From: Bacteroidota bacterium
GTDB taxonomy: Bacteria; Bacteroidota; JABWAT01
Direction of reading: 5' to 3'
Assembly (NCBI GenBank): GCA_020161835.1
Contig: JAIUNL010000006.1
Coordinates: 124,001 to 188,000 of the forward strand
DNA length: 64,000 nucleotides
Shown here: in pieces, positions 26,591 to 35,408 of the stretch
Position numbering within the stretch: the stretch's first letter is position 1
How the letters are laid out: every line of letters begins with the position of its first letter
The notes under the pieces: generated by a model
What the model saw: the letters and a program-made list of their open reading frames with translations, nothing else
Told to the model about the DNA's origin: nothing
Databases searched by the model: none
Translations under genes and position numbers: made by a program

Positions 26591-26697
26591 AGTTACAAGT
26601 TATAAGTCGAGTGATAAGATGTATGTGGTAGGTGGTAGGTGGTAAGTCGAGCGAAGCGAAGATCCCGAACACTTTCGGGATTATAAGTGGTAAGTTG
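26591..26697. repeat. Heptamer tract with embedded small palindrome
   Basis: Degenerate GTKRTAA heptamers run through this gap, with the small palindrome ATCCCGAA-CACT-TTCGGGAT at 26662-26681. The same pair of elements occurs together near wzt (16743-16812). Non-coding. Confidence 0.65.
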
Positions 26698-26704
26698 ATA
26701 TGTT

Positions 26705-26769
26705 AAAAAAAACGAGGACACTTAGCGACACTTCGACTACGCTCAGTAACCAAGTCGAAGTGCCCTCGT
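26705..26769 (-). terminator. GH53 terminator built on 32-nt palindrome copy 2
   Basis: On the minus strand the outer arms ACGAGG and CCTCGT enclose the 32-nt palindrome (26730-26761), the exact reverse of the copy at 24943-24974. Eight Ts follow (26705-26712). It lies 8 bases after the GH53 stop, so the repeat serves as a rho-independent terminator. Confidence 0.8.
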
Positions 26770-26776
26770 CTACAAA

Positions 26777-27859
26777 TCATTTAGTTAGATTAAACGCCTG
26801 AATTGCAGGCAGAACCCGGTTTGAAAAATCATAAAGTGCCATATTCTCCCAGGAAGATCCATTTTTTGCCTGATTTCCCCTGAACGAAACCCATTCACCG
26901 CCCCAATAGCAAAATCCATATCCGCCATTTACTGCCCTGACAATGGATTTAATCTGAAGCAAAAACAGGTATTGACCATCCTGTGTGGGTGGATAAGCAG
27001 AAAGAACCTGATCGGGTGAGCCAAAAATATTATCAGTCCAGTCATTCCATCCGGTGGTGAAAGGATAGGCGGTTTCGGCGATGACAACTTTTTTCTTGTA
27101 TTTCTGATTCAACTGATTGAGGGTTGAATAAACCTTTGCAAGATCTTTTCCGTGCCAGATCGGGTAGTAAGAAAGTCCGATTAGGTCATAATCCAAGCCG
27201 GAAAATTGGGAGAAATACCAATCGGCATTTTCAAGTCCGGCCAGGTGAAGCATGATCTGGGTGGATTTATTTTCTGCTCTTACTGCTTTACATCCTGCAT
27301 CCAGCAAATCAATAAATTGAGATTTATTTTCCAGTTTTCCCATCGACCATAAAAATCCTGGATTAATTTCATTTCCTATCTGGATAATGTCTGGTTGGAT
27401 AACTTTTACAATTTTGCGGGTATAGGCATCCACACTATCTTTTAGCTGTTGAAAGGTGAGAGATTTCCATGCTGCCGGCATCGTCTGATTTCCCGGATCG
27501 GCCCAGGTATCAGAATAATGAACCGTGAGCCACACTTTCATTTTTTTTGATTTGACCCGGGTTGCAAATGCTTTCACTTCCTCAAATCCGGAATGTTCGT
27601 TTACCGGTGTGTGCCACAATCTGATTCGAACGGTGTTAACCCCATTTTTTTGAAAAGTTGTCAGCACATCTTCAGGTTTCCCGGTTGAATCATAGAAAAC
27701 AGTTCCGGCGGATTCGATTTCAGGAAGGAAAGAAAGGTCGGCACCAGAAATAAAGGAAAGGGGCTCCTCCTTTATTGGTTCTGTTTCTGACGGTGATTCT
27801 TTTTTGCAACCATTTGAAAATAAAAGGGTTACCAGAATAATGGGAAAGAATGATTTCAC
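26777..27859 (-). CDS. GH53 arabinogalactan endo-beta-1,4-galactanase, lipoprotein
   Basis: A 360-residue exported enzyme with lipobox FSNGC at Cys18. The GH53 fold is recognised by ISGADLSFLPEIE, GVNTVRIRLWHTPV, VWLTVHYSDTWADPG (the conserved SDxWADPxxQ), Glu164 in IIQIGNEIN (acid/base) and Glu262 in VVIAETAYPFT (nucleophile). It hydrolyses beta-1,4-galactan of type I arabinogalactan, a plant pectin side chain. It is single; no transporter or other pectin enzyme is beside it. It probably acts at the outer membrane or cell surface. Confidence 0.96.
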   Translation of the reverse strand: MKSFFPIILVTLLFSNGCKKESPSETEPIKEEPLSFISGADLSFLPEIESAGTVFYDSTGKPEDVLTTFQKNGVNTVRIRLWHTPVNEHSGFEEVKAFATRVKSKKMKVWLTVHYSDTWADPGNQTMPAAWKSLTFQQLKDSVDAYTRKIVKVIQPDIIQIGNEINPGFLWSMGKLENKSQFIDLLDAGCKAVRAENKSTQIMLHLAGLENADWYFSQFSGLDYDLIGLSYYPIWHGKDLAKVYSTLNQLNQKYKKKVVIAETAYPFTTGWNDWTDNIFGSPDQVLSAYPPTQDGQYLFLLQIKSIVRAVNGGYGFCYWGGEWVSFRGNQAKNGSSWENMALYDFSNRVLPAIQAFNLTK

Positions 27860-27915
27860 GTAAGAGTTCAGTTTGAATGAGTCTGACTTTTTTCGTTAGG
27901 AATACAGAAGCATAT

Positions 27916-28971
27916 TTAAAAAGCCGAAACTGATCCTTTTCCCTGTTTGAACCGGATAGTTTTGGCAATGACTTCCATTTCTCTGATGAACTGCATTTTC
28001 TCAGGGAATTTGGGTCCAAAAACCGATCCGTTAATCATGAAAACCTGTTTGAGTGAATCATTGTAGAAGGTGTAGGTGACGAATGGGCCGCCCATGGAAT
28101 AATCATTCAGTCGCCAGGTTCCCCGGGTTTCGAGTCCGTAAAAGCCGTTAAAGTTCACTTCTTTGAAAGTCAATGGTGACGAAACTGTTTCAGAATAGGA
28201 ACTGTCATCTGCCTGAATATGGACTTTCATGATAGAATCCTGTTTAGCCAGCAATTCTTCTTTGGTTGGAAAAAGTCCGGAAGGCTGATTCCACCAATGA
28301 ATCCAGATCCAGCGGTCGAGATCTGGCTGAATTCGTTTCATGTAGAAAAAATTAGGTCCGACAGTATCTCTGATCATCACATAATCATGTTGAAAGGCAA
28401 CTGAAAAGCCAGTTTTATCCATCATTTTCTCAGAAAGTTCAGGCTGGGTATGGCGTTTGAACATATCAAGGGCTGTTCTTTGCAGGGTGAGATCAAGAAA
28501 AGTCGTGATCAGGTTAGCAGAATCTGCTTTGATGACTTCTGAAAGTTTTTCGGGTGTATCGGCAAGAATAAAAACTGAGAGCTGACGATCCATGTATTTA
28601 TTTCGGGTAACGAAAATATTTTGTTCGCCTGATTTAACTTTTTCCAGAATTTCAGGGGAAAGAAGCCGTTTCGTCAATTTCCCGGAAGGTGTTGTGTCGT
28701 TGAGTGCAGAAATAAAAAGCAGATAAGCCCGTTGTTTCAGATCATCAAATTTTTCTGGCTTTCCCTGCATCAGTGTAAACAGTGGCTCTGGCTGGGGAAG
28801 TGTGGTTACTGTTTGCTCCAGGGTGGCGTTGAGTCCGGTTTTGGCCAATCGCAAAATGCTGGAATCAGCAAAGACGATAATTTTACCGTCAGGACCAAGT
28901 GCGAGTGGTTTGTAATCACCACAGGATGAAAGAAGGAGGAGAAAAACCGGAAGGAAGTGTAGAAGTTTCAT
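27916..28971 (-). CDS. DUF4837 family lipoprotein
   Basis: The chosen start (28971) gives MKLLHFLPVFLLLLSSCGDYK, a clear lipoprotein signal; a longer upstream frame is not used because it runs through a palindromic repeat. The mature part (about 330 residues) has PDGKIIVFADSS early and a second domain containing WIWIHWWNQ and TRGTWRLNDYSMGGPFVTY. This matches DUF4837, found in Bacteroidota. Its function is unknown. It sits downstream of the kinase-like gene and ftsH. Confidence 0.88.
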   Translation of the reverse strand: MKLLHFLPVFLLLLSSCGDYKPLALGPDGKIIVFADSSILRLAKTGLNATLEQTVTTLPQPEPLFTLMQGKPEKFDDLKQRAYLLFISALNDTTPSGKLTKRLLSPEILEKVKSGEQNIFVTRNKYMDRQLSVFILADTPEKLSEVIKADSANLITTFLDLTLQRTALDMFKRHTQPELSEKMMDKTGFSVAFQHDYVMIRDTVGPNFFYMKRIQPDLDRWIWIHWWNQPSGLFPTKEELLAKQDSIMKVHIQADDSSYSETVSSPLTFKEVNFNGFYGLETRGTWRLNDYSMGGPFVTYTFYNDSLKQVFMINGSVFGPKFPEKMQFIREMEVIAKTIRFKQGKGSVSAF

Positions 28972-29049
28972 GGTGAATTTAGATAAAGTTGAAAAATTCA
29001 GGAGTTTCTTGATAATTGTTACTTCGGTTAACTTTGCATTTCTGTAACT

Positions 29050-29090
29050 CCGACCTCCCGGTCGGAAGTAATTAACCGACCAGAGGTCGG
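29050..29090. repeat. Palindromic element between DUF4837 and the kinase-like gene
   Basis: CCGACCTCCCGGTCGG and CCGACCAGAGGTCGG form a near-perfect inverted repeat around a 10-base loop. It lies just upstream of the DUF4837 start. It has no T-tract and looks like a dispersed intergenic palindrome. Confidence 0.75.
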
Positions 29091-29111
29091 TGATACATAT
29101 TTTAAAATTAC

Positions 29112-29738
29112 TTACCCTAATCCCGCCATCATAAAGAGCCACATCACCAATGCTGAACCAACCGGAATAGTCAGATTGTCATCAACCGGAATAGGAAGTA
29201 GTTCAATAATCGTTGCTGCAAGTGCACCGAGAATTTTCGTTTCCCAGTTTAAACTATCAATAAACCAGGCGGCTGCCAAGCTTGAAAGGAAAAAGGCAAG
29301 ACTTCCTTCCCAGGTTTTTTTGAGTCCGAAAATAGGGAAACGGCCAAACTTTTTTCCAACCAGTGCTGCCATTGAATCCCCGATGATCAGCATGGTAAAA
29401 GCATACACTGCAATCGGTTTCGGAAAAATAAGAATCACGATGACTGCAGCCAGAAGTACGTAAGTCGCTCCTGAATAACTTTTACGCTTGTGGTCCAGCT
29501 CATGTTCCCGCATCATGAAGGCGAAGCCTTTTGCAATGATATCATGAACCTTGCCCGGTCTGAATCTGAAGTATTCGATAAATAAAGCAAAGAGCAAAAA
29601 TCCCATCAAAATTAAAAGGCTGGGCGTCATGTCCAGCCAGTAAGAATAAATCAGGGGAATGGAAAGTGAGGAAAGATGGATCCCCTTCCGCCAAAGTTCA
29701 ATAGAAAATTCGTCGGTCTTGCTTTGTGCCTGGCTCAA
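29112..29738 (-). CDS. Diacylglycerol/polyprenol kinase family membrane protein
   Basis: A 208-residue protein with seven or so helices and no long loop. YSGATYVLLAAVIVILIFPKPIAVYAF is followed by LIIGDSMAALVGKKFGRFPIF, where the IGDSMAALVGKKFG stretch matches the GDxxAAxxGxxxG hallmark of the SEC59/DGK1/VTE5 kinase family (CTP-dependent in eukaryotes). LKKTWEGSLAFFLSSLAAA is also typical. It likely phosphorylates a lipid alcohol or recycles diacylglycerol or undecaprenol. Its start overlaps the ftsH stop by 4 bases, so the two are co-transcribed. Confidence 0.85.
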   Translation of the reverse strand: MSQAQSKTDEFSIELWRKGIHLSSLSIPLIYSYWLDMTPSLLILMGFLLFALFIEYFRFRPGKVHDIIAKGFAFMMREHELDHKRKSYSGATYVLLAAVIVILIFPKPIAVYAFTMLIIGDSMAALVGKKFGRFPIFGLKKTWEGSLAFFLSSLAAAWFIDSLNWETKILGALAATIIELLPIPVDDNLTIPVGSALVMWLFMMAGLG

Positions 29739-31660
29739 GGTTTTTCCTGTTTAAATTTGGCAATAATCACATCTAAATCGTCACCGGTTATCGTTTCTTT
29801 TTCAAGTAAAAGTGTACTGACTTCATGTAAAACGTCGAGATGGTCTCTGAGAATTTGCTCTGCTCTGTGCTCACAGGTTGTGATCAAGGTCTGAATCTCA
29901 TGATCAATTTCGACTGCAGTTTTTTCGGAATAATTTTTCATGTGTCCGAAATCCCGGCCAAGAAATACTTCACGGTCAGCATTGCTGTAGGAAACAGCAC
30001 CCAGTTTTTCACTCATTCCGAATTCACAGATCATCTTCCGGGCCATCGTTGTTGCCCGTTCAATATCATTGGCCGCCCCGGTTGAGAAGTCACCAAAGAT
30101 GATTTTCTCAGAAACCCGCCCGCCAAGCATGTAGCAGATTCTGGAAATCAGATCGGTTTTGGTGTAAGAATACTTGTCTTCAATCGGCAGGTAAGTGGTT
30201 ACACCCAAAGCCCTGCCACGGGGAATGATTGTCACTTTGTGAACCGGATCGGTGTCATCAAGATATTTGGCAACGAGGGCATGACCGGCTTCGTGATAAG
30301 CTGTATTTCTCTTTTCCTTATCGCTCATGACCATACTTTTACGTTCAACTCCGGTTAAAACTTTGTCCTGAGCCTGTTCAAAATGGAACATGTTTACTTC
30401 ATCTGCATTTGCACGGGCAGCAATCAGTGCTGCTTCATTGACCAGATTGGCCAGATCGGCACCCGACATTCCCGGTGTGATTTTCGCCAGAATTTCAAGA
30501 TCAACATCTTTTGCAATGGGGATTTTCCGGGTATGAACACGAAGAATTCCTTCGCGGCCTTTAACATCCGGGCGGTCAACCACCACCTGCCGGTCAAAAC
30601 GACCGGGTCTGAGCAAAGCAGAATCCAGAATATCCGGACGGTTAGTTGCTGCAATCAAAATCACGTTGGTGCGTTCGTCAAAACCGTCAAGTTCAACCAG
30701 CAAGGCATTCAGGGTTTGTTCTCTTTCATCATGCCCGCCGCCCATTCCGGCGCCACGCTGACGGCCGACTGCATCGAGTTCATCAATAAAAATGATGCTT
30801 GGCGAATGTTTCTTGCCTTGTTCAAAAACGTCTCTGACCCGGCTGGCACCCACACCGACGAACATTTCAACAAAATCTGCACCTGAAAGTGAGAAAAAGG
30901 GAACGCCTGCTTCGCCGGCAATCGCTTTTGCAAGCAACGTTTTCCCGGTTCCCGGAGGGCCAAGCAATAAAACACCTTTCGGAATTTTCCCGCCAAGCCG
31001 TTGAAATTTTTCGGGAGTTTTCAGAAAATCGACAATTTCACGAAGCTCCTCTTTGGCTTCTTCACAGCCGGCAACATCTGCAAAAGTGACTTTGGGTTCT
31101 CCTTCAAGCTGCATTTTAGCCCGGCTTTTTCCAAAGTTGAAAACTGATTTGTTTTCTTTGGAATTGTTCTGTGCTGACATCCGGCGCATGAAATAAATGT
31201 AAACAACCAGAAGTAGAACCCAGGGAAGGGAATTGAGCAGAATTATCGTCCAGTCAATACCCGGTTTTCCCATCGACACCTTAATTCCACGACGGGTTAA
31301 CGTATCTGCTGCCGTCATATCAAAGCCGGGAATAACCATCTGGAAACGGGCCAGTTTTTTTACCCGGCCATCAGTAAACTGTATGTTTTCTTCCTGAGTT
31401 AACCTGCCGGTAAGGGTTGCAGATTGTCCTTCTGGAATCACATGGATTTCGGAAACATGATTTAGTTCAATCAGTCGCCTGAATTCATTCCATGATATTT
31501 CCGGATTACCGAAATCATCTCCCCTGATTACCCGCTGGGCAACCAAAATTGTGGCAACTGCAAGCAATCCAAATAAAATGAAAAGTGCAGTTTTCCTGAA
31601 GTTCGAGTTTCCTTCAGGTTCTGTTGGAGAAGGTTTAGGTTCCTGTCCGTTTGTACTCAT
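29735..31660 (-). CDS. ftsH: ATP-dependent zinc metalloprotease FtsH
   Basis: A 641-residue membrane AAA+ protease. Two transmembrane segments (about 27-44 and 136-155) flank a small periplasmic domain. Walker A is [15 protein letters not shown], Walker B is [11 protein letters not shown], and the second region of homology is [20 protein letters not shown]. The zinc site is HEAGH, with the third ligand Asp in [11 protein letters not shown]. It degrades misfolded and regulatory membrane proteins. It is followed by the lipid-kinase gene and preceded by hpt and tilS, a common arrangement. Confidence 0.99.
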   Translation of the reverse strand: MSTNGQEPKPSPTEPEGNSNFRKTALFILFGLLAVATILVAQRVIRGDDFGNPEISWNEFRRLIELNHVSEIHVIPEGQSATLTGRLTQEENIQFTDGRVKKLARFQMVIPGFDMTAADTLTRRGIKVSMGKPGIDWTIILLNSLPWVLLLVVYIYFMRRMSAQNNSKENKSVFNFGKSRAKMQLEGEPKVTFADVAGCEEAKEELREIVDFLKTPEKFQRLGGKIPKGVLLLGPPGTGKTLLAKAIAGEAGVPFFSLSGADFVEMFVGVGASRVRDVFEQGKKHSPSIIFIDELDAVGRQRGAGMGGGHDEREQTLNALLVELDGFDERTNVILIAATNRPDILDSALLRPGRFDRQVVVDRPDVKGREGILRVHTRKIPIAKDVDLEILAKITPGMSGADLANLVNEAALIAARANADEVNMFHFEQAQDKVLTGVERKSMVMSDKEKRNTAYHEAGHALVAKYLDDTDPVHKVTIIPRGRALGVTTYLPIEDKYSYTKTDLISRICYMLGGRVSEKIIFGDFSTGAANDIERATTMARKMICEFGMSEKLGAVSYSNADREVFLGRDFGHMKNYSEKTAVEIDHEIQTLITTCEHRAEQILRDHLDVLHEVSTLLLEKETITGDDLDVIIAKFKQEKP

Positions 31661-31679
31661 AATTTAAATCGATATTCTT

Positions 31680-32231
31680 TTAAGGATTTTGGTTCTGACT
31701 GATGATATAAACATCCTTCAGATTCCGGGCTTTTTGTGCATAATCAAGTCCGTAGCCGATGACGAACCATTTGGGGATTTCAAAACCCACATAATCAATC
31801 GGGAAATCGAGATTGGAAACTTCCTTTTTATAGAGGAAGGTTGCAATTTTAAGACTTTTCGGGTTGTGCGATAAAATCAGATTCCGGATGAACGTCATCG
31901 AGAGACCTGAATCAATAATATCTTCAACCACAATCACATCCCGGCCATCAAGATGCGCACTGAAATCTTTGAGAATGTTGACGTTACCTGATGATATTTT
32001 CCGGTCGCCATAACTGGACAGTTTCATAAAGTCCATTTCACATTCGCCGTCGAATTCACGCATCAGATCTGCCATGAAAATGTAGGCGCCATTCAGAACA
32101 CCCATAAAAATCGGAGTTGTTCCTTCATAATCTTTGCTGATCTCACGACCTAAACTGACGATGCGTTCCCTGATTTGTTCGTCAGACATCAGCAGATCGA
32201 ACCATTCTCCGTTAACATTAATTCTTTTCAT
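31680..32231 (-). CDS. hpt: Hypoxanthine phosphoribosyltransferase
   Basis: A 183-residue purine salvage enzyme of normal length. The PRPP-binding loop is VIVVEDIIDSGLSMTF, and FMGVLNGAYIFMADLMR is the N-terminal PPi-loop region. The C-terminal VIGYGLDYAQKARNL holds the base-contacting and loop residues of bacterial Hpt. It converts hypoxanthine or guanine plus PRPP to IMP or GMP. It overlaps the tilS stop by 14 bases, and ftsH starts 19 bases downstream; tilS-hpt-ftsH is a widely conserved gene order. Confidence 0.98.
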   Translation of the reverse strand: MKRINVNGEWFDLLMSDEQIRERIVSLGREISKDYEGTTPIFMGVLNGAYIFMADLMREFDGECEMDFMKLSSYGDRKISSGNVNILKDFSAHLDGRDVIVVEDIIDSGLSMTFIRNLILSHNPKSLKIATFLYKKEVSNLDFPIDYVGFEIPKWFVIGYGLDYAQKARNLKDVYIISQNQNP

Positions 32232-33537
32232 GGGGTGCCAGGGTTAATTTAATAATTGAAGTTGCAGATGATGTTACTTTGATTGATTCGCAGAGTTCCA
32301 GACCACCAACCCAGATAATTTGTCCGTTTGAATCACAGACAAGCGGAAGCTGATGTTTTTTTTCAAGTGGTACTTTCCGGTTTATAAAAAAATCGCTGAG
32401 TTTGACCGGCATTTCCATCCCGACCGGTTGAAATCGGTCACCATTTTTCCAGGTTCTGATAGTTAAAGGTTGGATTACTTTGTCACTATCAGCAAATATA
32501 AAAAGTTGTTGTTCCGGCCAGACTTTCGGCTTTTCAGAAGGCTCAATCGTTAATTTCCAACTTTTTTCAGGTGGAATTTTATCCGTTCTGATGAGAATAA
32601 ATCCGCCCTGAGTTCGCTCTGCCGAAAAGATACCGGAAACCGATTTCCGGCGTTTTCCCGATTTTAACCAGGAGGCGAGTTCATTTGCCCGTTTCCACCC
32701 GAATGAGGTTCCGGTTAATTCAGATAACAGTCTTTCCAGATAAAAAGTATAAAAAACTTCATTATAGAGGGAATTTACATCAAATTCAATTTTGAGTCCG
32801 GATGGATCGTCATGAACGGATGAGTTTTTCCAGGTTGGATAAGACTGATTCAGAACTGCTGAAAATTGCTCAGACTGACTTGCCAGCTGAAATAAACTGG
32901 ATCGCCAACGTGGGCCAAAAAGGGTTTCCAAAACCGGAATAAACTGGTGCCGGATCCGGTTTCTTTCATAATGGTCGGAAGCATTACTTGAGTCTTCAAG
33001 CCATAAAACACCGTGTTTTTCTGCCCAGACCTGCAATTCCTTTCGGGTATTACCGATCAGCGGATGAATCCGGTTTCCATCCCGTAAAGCCATTGCCTTC
33101 AGGTTCGTCAGAGACGCCCCTGTGAAGAGCCGGTAAAGTATAGTTTCGAGCTGATCATCGGCATGATGGGCTGTGCAGATGAAATCGGTGTTAATTTTTT
33201 CGGCAAGTACATTCAGCCGGATTGAACGGGCTTTTCTTGCCTCATCCTGGAAGTTACCGGTTTCGGGTTTTTCCTGCCAGATTTCACCATAAAATGGAAT
33301 TGAGTTCTTCTTGCAAAAAGAGTCGACAAGATTCCATTCAGCATCATTTTCACCGGGTCTGGTAAGGTGATTGAAATGAAAAACAGAAAGCTGAAGAGAA
33401 GGGAATTGTTGCTGGGTTTGGTGAAAAAGATGAAGTAAAACCATGCTGTCGAGTCCGCCACTGACAGAAACGAGAAAATGTTTCCGGGTAAAGTCAGGAA
33501 TCGAAGAAAGTGAAATATGGAAGGAGTCTTGCAGCAT
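32218..33537 (-). CDS. tilS: tRNA(Ile)-lysidine synthase TilS
   Basis: The PP-loop SVSGGLDSMVLLHLF marks the N-type ATP pyrophosphatase. The start at 33537 gives MLQDSFHISL, about 20 residues before that loop, and 439 residues in all, typical of TilS. A longer frame upstream comes from a 60-nt intergenic repeat and is rejected. FICTAHHADDQLETILYRL holds the HHxDDQxE motif. The C-terminal part (about 360-439) contains the TilS C-terminal substrate domain (NGDRFQPVG-x-x-x-KLSDFFINRKVP). It modifies C34 of tRNA-Ile(CAU) to lysidine. A CAT-anticodon tRNA lies about 590 bases upstream. Confidence 0.97.
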   Translation of the reverse strand: MLQDSFHISLSSIPDFTRKHFLVSVSGGLDSMVLLHLFHQTQQQFPSLQLSVFHFNHLTRPGENDAEWNLVDSFCKKNSIPFYGEIWQEKPETGNFQDEARKARSIRLNVLAEKINTDFICTAHHADDQLETILYRLFTGASLTNLKAMALRDGNRIHPLIGNTRKELQVWAEKHGVLWLEDSSNASDHYERNRIRHQFIPVLETLFGPRWRSSLFQLASQSEQFSAVLNQSYPTWKNSSVHDDPSGLKIEFDVNSLYNEVFYTFYLERLLSELTGTSFGWKRANELASWLKSGKRRKSVSGIFSAERTQGGFILIRTDKIPPEKSWKLTIEPSEKPKVWPEQQLFIFADSDKVIQPLTIRTWKNGDRFQPVGMEMPVKLSDFFINRKVPLEKKHQLPLVCDSNGQIIWVGGLELCESIKVTSSATSIIKLTLAPHEKN

Positions 33538-33639
33538 GAAGGTTTTTGGTAGTAAGCCGATTTGTTTGTGCAAAAATAAGGGAAGAAGAGGGAAGGGGCA
33601 ATGTTTAATGTTAACAACCCGGCTCTTGACGGGGTAAAT

Positions 33640-33740
33640 GGTTAATGGTGAATGGTTAATGAAATCAAAGTGAATTTTTTGTAACCCCAGTGGGGTGACC
33701 TCTCGGTAGAAAACCAATCCAAACAAAAACCACCGCCCGG
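33640..33740. repeat. Heptamer tract plus 60-nt intergenic repeat, copy A
   Basis: A period-7 tract (ATGGTKA) at 33640-33662 is followed at 33681-33740 by a 60-nt element beginning GTAACCCCAG and ending CACCGCCCGG. The element recurs at 33895-33954 with one difference. Read on the minus strand it gives FYREVTPLGLQ, which fuses artificially to tilS. The whole 33538-34121 gap has no gene. Confidence 0.85.
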
Positions 33741-33782
33741 GTATTGTAAGGGCGAAAAATCTTTCGCCCCAACCTGAAATCC

Positions 33783-34045
33783 CGGGCGGAATGCGAAATT
33801 CTTATTTGACAGGGATGTTCAGGATGGACAGGATGAAATTAGAATGTTTAATGGTTGTTGGTGAATGATTAATGGTAAATGTAATTCTTTAATTGTAACC
33901 CCAGCGGGGTGACCTCTCGGTAGAAAACCAATCCAAACAAAAACCACCGCCCGGCCACAACAGTCATTTAAAAGACAAAATTTCATATCGGGCGGAATGG
34001 GAAATTCTTTTTTAACAGGGATGATCAGGATAGACAGGATGAAAT
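33783..34045. repeat. Second half of a tandem intergenic duplication (copy B)
   Basis: A second conserved part starting CGGGCGGAATG and ending GGATGAAAT occurs at 33783-33839 and again at 33989-34045. Together with the 60-nt part (copy B at 33895-33954) it makes two composite units about 206-214 bases apart, differing mainly in the middle. No reading frame is kept between copies, so the unit is non-coding. Confidence 0.8.
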
Positions 34046-34090
34046 ACGGTTTTTTTATAAAATTCTGGATGGGTAAAATCGGGAAAATAA

Positions 34091-34116
34091 AAAAAGGCTG
34101 TCTTTTGGACAGCCTT
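34091..34116 (-). terminator. Terminator of tRNA-Met
   Basis: Arms AAGGCTGTC (34094-34102) and GACAGCCTT (34108-34116), with a T-run on the minus strand after the stem. It is 6 bases after the tRNA end. Confidence 0.9.
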
Positions 34117-34121
34117 GCTTG

Positions 34122-34195
34122 TACCGAAGGAGGGACTTGAACCCCCGACACATGGATTATGATTCCATTGCTCTAACCAGCTGAGCTACTTCGGC
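34122..34195 (-). tRNA. tRNA with anticodon CAT (elongator Met, or Ile2)
   Basis: Cloverleaf with acceptor GCCGAAG/CTTCGGT, D-arm GCTC/GAGC, anticodon stem ATGGA/TCCAT, loop ATCATAA (anticodon CAT) and T-arm GGGGG-TTCAAGT-CCCTC. Discriminator A, no encoded CCA. Elongator tRNA-Met is the simpler call. tRNA-Ile(CAU), the TilS substrate, has the same unmodified anticodon and cannot be excluded. The acceptor bases 4-5 (GA) match neither E. coli Met (UA) nor Ile2 (CC). Confidence 0.85.
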
Positions 34196-34203
34196 GTTTT
34201 AAA

Positions 34204-34231
34204 AAAAATGGAATCAGGTGATTCCATTTTT
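34204..34231 (-). terminator. Terminator of initiator tRNA
   Basis: Arms AAAAATGGAATC and GATTCCATTTTT with a short loop, followed by Ts on the minus strand. It lies between the fMet tRNA and the CAT tRNA, so each tRNA has its own terminator. Confidence 0.85.
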
Positions 34232-34242
34232 CTTATTTTAAG

Positions 34243-34315
<73 letters not shown>

Positions 34316-34362
34316 ATCAATTAAGGGACTGCAAAGATGCAGTCCGGAATCGAAAAAGTCAA

Positions 34363-34401
34363 GCAAGAGAAGATTAAAATATTGAATTGTTCTTCTCTTG
34401 C
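34363..34401 (-). terminator. Terminator after cytochrome c gene
   Basis: GCAAGAGAAGA and TCTTCTCTTGC form a perfect 11-bp stem with an AT-rich loop. On the minus strand a TTGACTTTTT follows. It lies 23 bases beyond the cytochrome c stop. Confidence 0.7.
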
Positions 34402-34424
34402 CAATTTAGAGTTGATTGGTCAAT

Positions 34425-35408
34425 TCACTTTGAAGCAGTAAACCGTTCAACTTTGTGAGAAACCGGTTGAACGGTTTGCAAATAGCTATAAATGGCAGAA
34501 AGATCTGAAACGTTCATGCTGCCGTACATCGTCCAGGGCATAACCGTGTTAAATCCACCTTCTGAAACGGTATTTGGGTGATAATTTGAATCGGCATAAG
34601 CTTTAAACCGTTGCACAAATTGTTCCTTTCTCCATTTTCCAATTCCTGTTTCCAGATCTGGAGTCAGATTGGATGAACGAACTGTAGCTTTCATCATAGG
34701 GAATTCACGTCCGCCGGCGAGGTGCATTCCGGGTAAAGGTTCGGCCCGCTCATTTACAGGCGTATGACAATCTGCACAGGCTGCCGCTGAAACCAGATAT
34801 TTTCCATATTCTACTGAATTGGAGGTATCAGGGCGGGATTCAGGTGTTCCGGCATGAGGAAGAGTTCTGAGAATCAGGCTGAAAGGAAAAGAGGGTTCTG
34901 AAGCCGGAGGTGTGTTTTCGATAGGTGATAAACTACGGATGTAAGCAATAATTGCATAAATGTCTTCTGTATCCATTTTTCCGTAATTTGGCCAGGGCAT
35001 CAGCGGAAATAAAGGTTTTCCGTCTTTATTCACTCCGGCGGTAATGGCACGGTATATTTCACCGTCTGTCCAGTCGCCCAGATGGGAAGGTGTTAAATTA
35101 GGTGAGTAGAAATCTCCAGGGAAACCCATTTCAGCGGAAAATTTTTCTCCGCCGCTTCCGTTAGAACCTGCCACAAGCGGACCTGAAAATTTCGTCCAGT
35201 CACGCTGGGAATGGCAATCCATACACACAGCAACTGAATTTGCCAGATAGGATCCACGATCAATTCGCTCTTGTGTGAGTTCAACTTTTAGATCGGGTGC
35301 AGGCCCGACATCAGGTAAAGCCAGATTGACGTATGTTACGAGTCCGCCAATTCCAATTATTAACACCCCAAGTAAAACACTAACGCCAATTAAAATCTTC
35401 TTTCCCAT
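34425..35408 (-). CDS. Membrane-anchored two-heme cytochrome c
   Basis: The start at 35408 has a strong GGGGAGGAAAT Shine-Dalgarno and gives 327 residues; an upstream in-frame ATG is not used. One N-terminal helix (about 5-28) anchors it. There are two CxxCH heme sites, VCMDCH (Cys62-His66) and ACADCH (Cys211-His215), each in a separate class I-like domain. Possible axial methionines lie in PLMPWPNYG and TVMPWTMYG. It resembles the cytochrome subunits of membrane alcohol or aldose dehydrogenases and small electron carriers. No partner dehydrogenase is beside it, so the donor is unknown. Confidence 0.93.
   Translation of the reverse strand: MGKKILIGVSVLLGVLIIGIGGLVTYVNLALPDVGPAPDLKVELTQERIDRGSYLANSVAVCMDCHSQRDWTKFSGPLVAGSNGSGGEKFSAEMGFPGDFYSPNLTPSHLGDWTDGEIYRAITAGVNKDGKPLFPLMPWPNYGKMDTEDIYAIIAYIRSLSPIENTPPASEPSFPFSLILRTLPHAGTPESRPDTSNSVEYGKYLVSAAACADCHTPVNERAEPLPGMHLAGGREFPMMKATVRSSNLTPDLETGIGKWRKEQFVQRFKAYADSNYHPNTVSEGGFNTVMPWTMYGSMNVSDLSAIYSYLQTVQPVSHKVERFTASK

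Noticed and set aside
27916..29142. Longer start for the DUF4837 protein
   Set aside because: The extra 57 residues would run through a palindrome and lose the lipoprotein signal; the start at 28971 restores it.
30383..30886. A 167-codon plus-strand frame opposite ftsH
   Set aside because: Antisense to the conserved AAA+ core; long antisense frames are common in such genes.
33538..33726. Longer N-terminus of TilS
   Set aside because: It translates a repeated intergenic element; the PP-loop sits at the right distance from the start at 33537.
33681..34045. Insertion sequence ends from the 60-nt direct repeat
   Set aside because: No transposase frame lies between or beside the copies, and the repeat is not terminally inverted.
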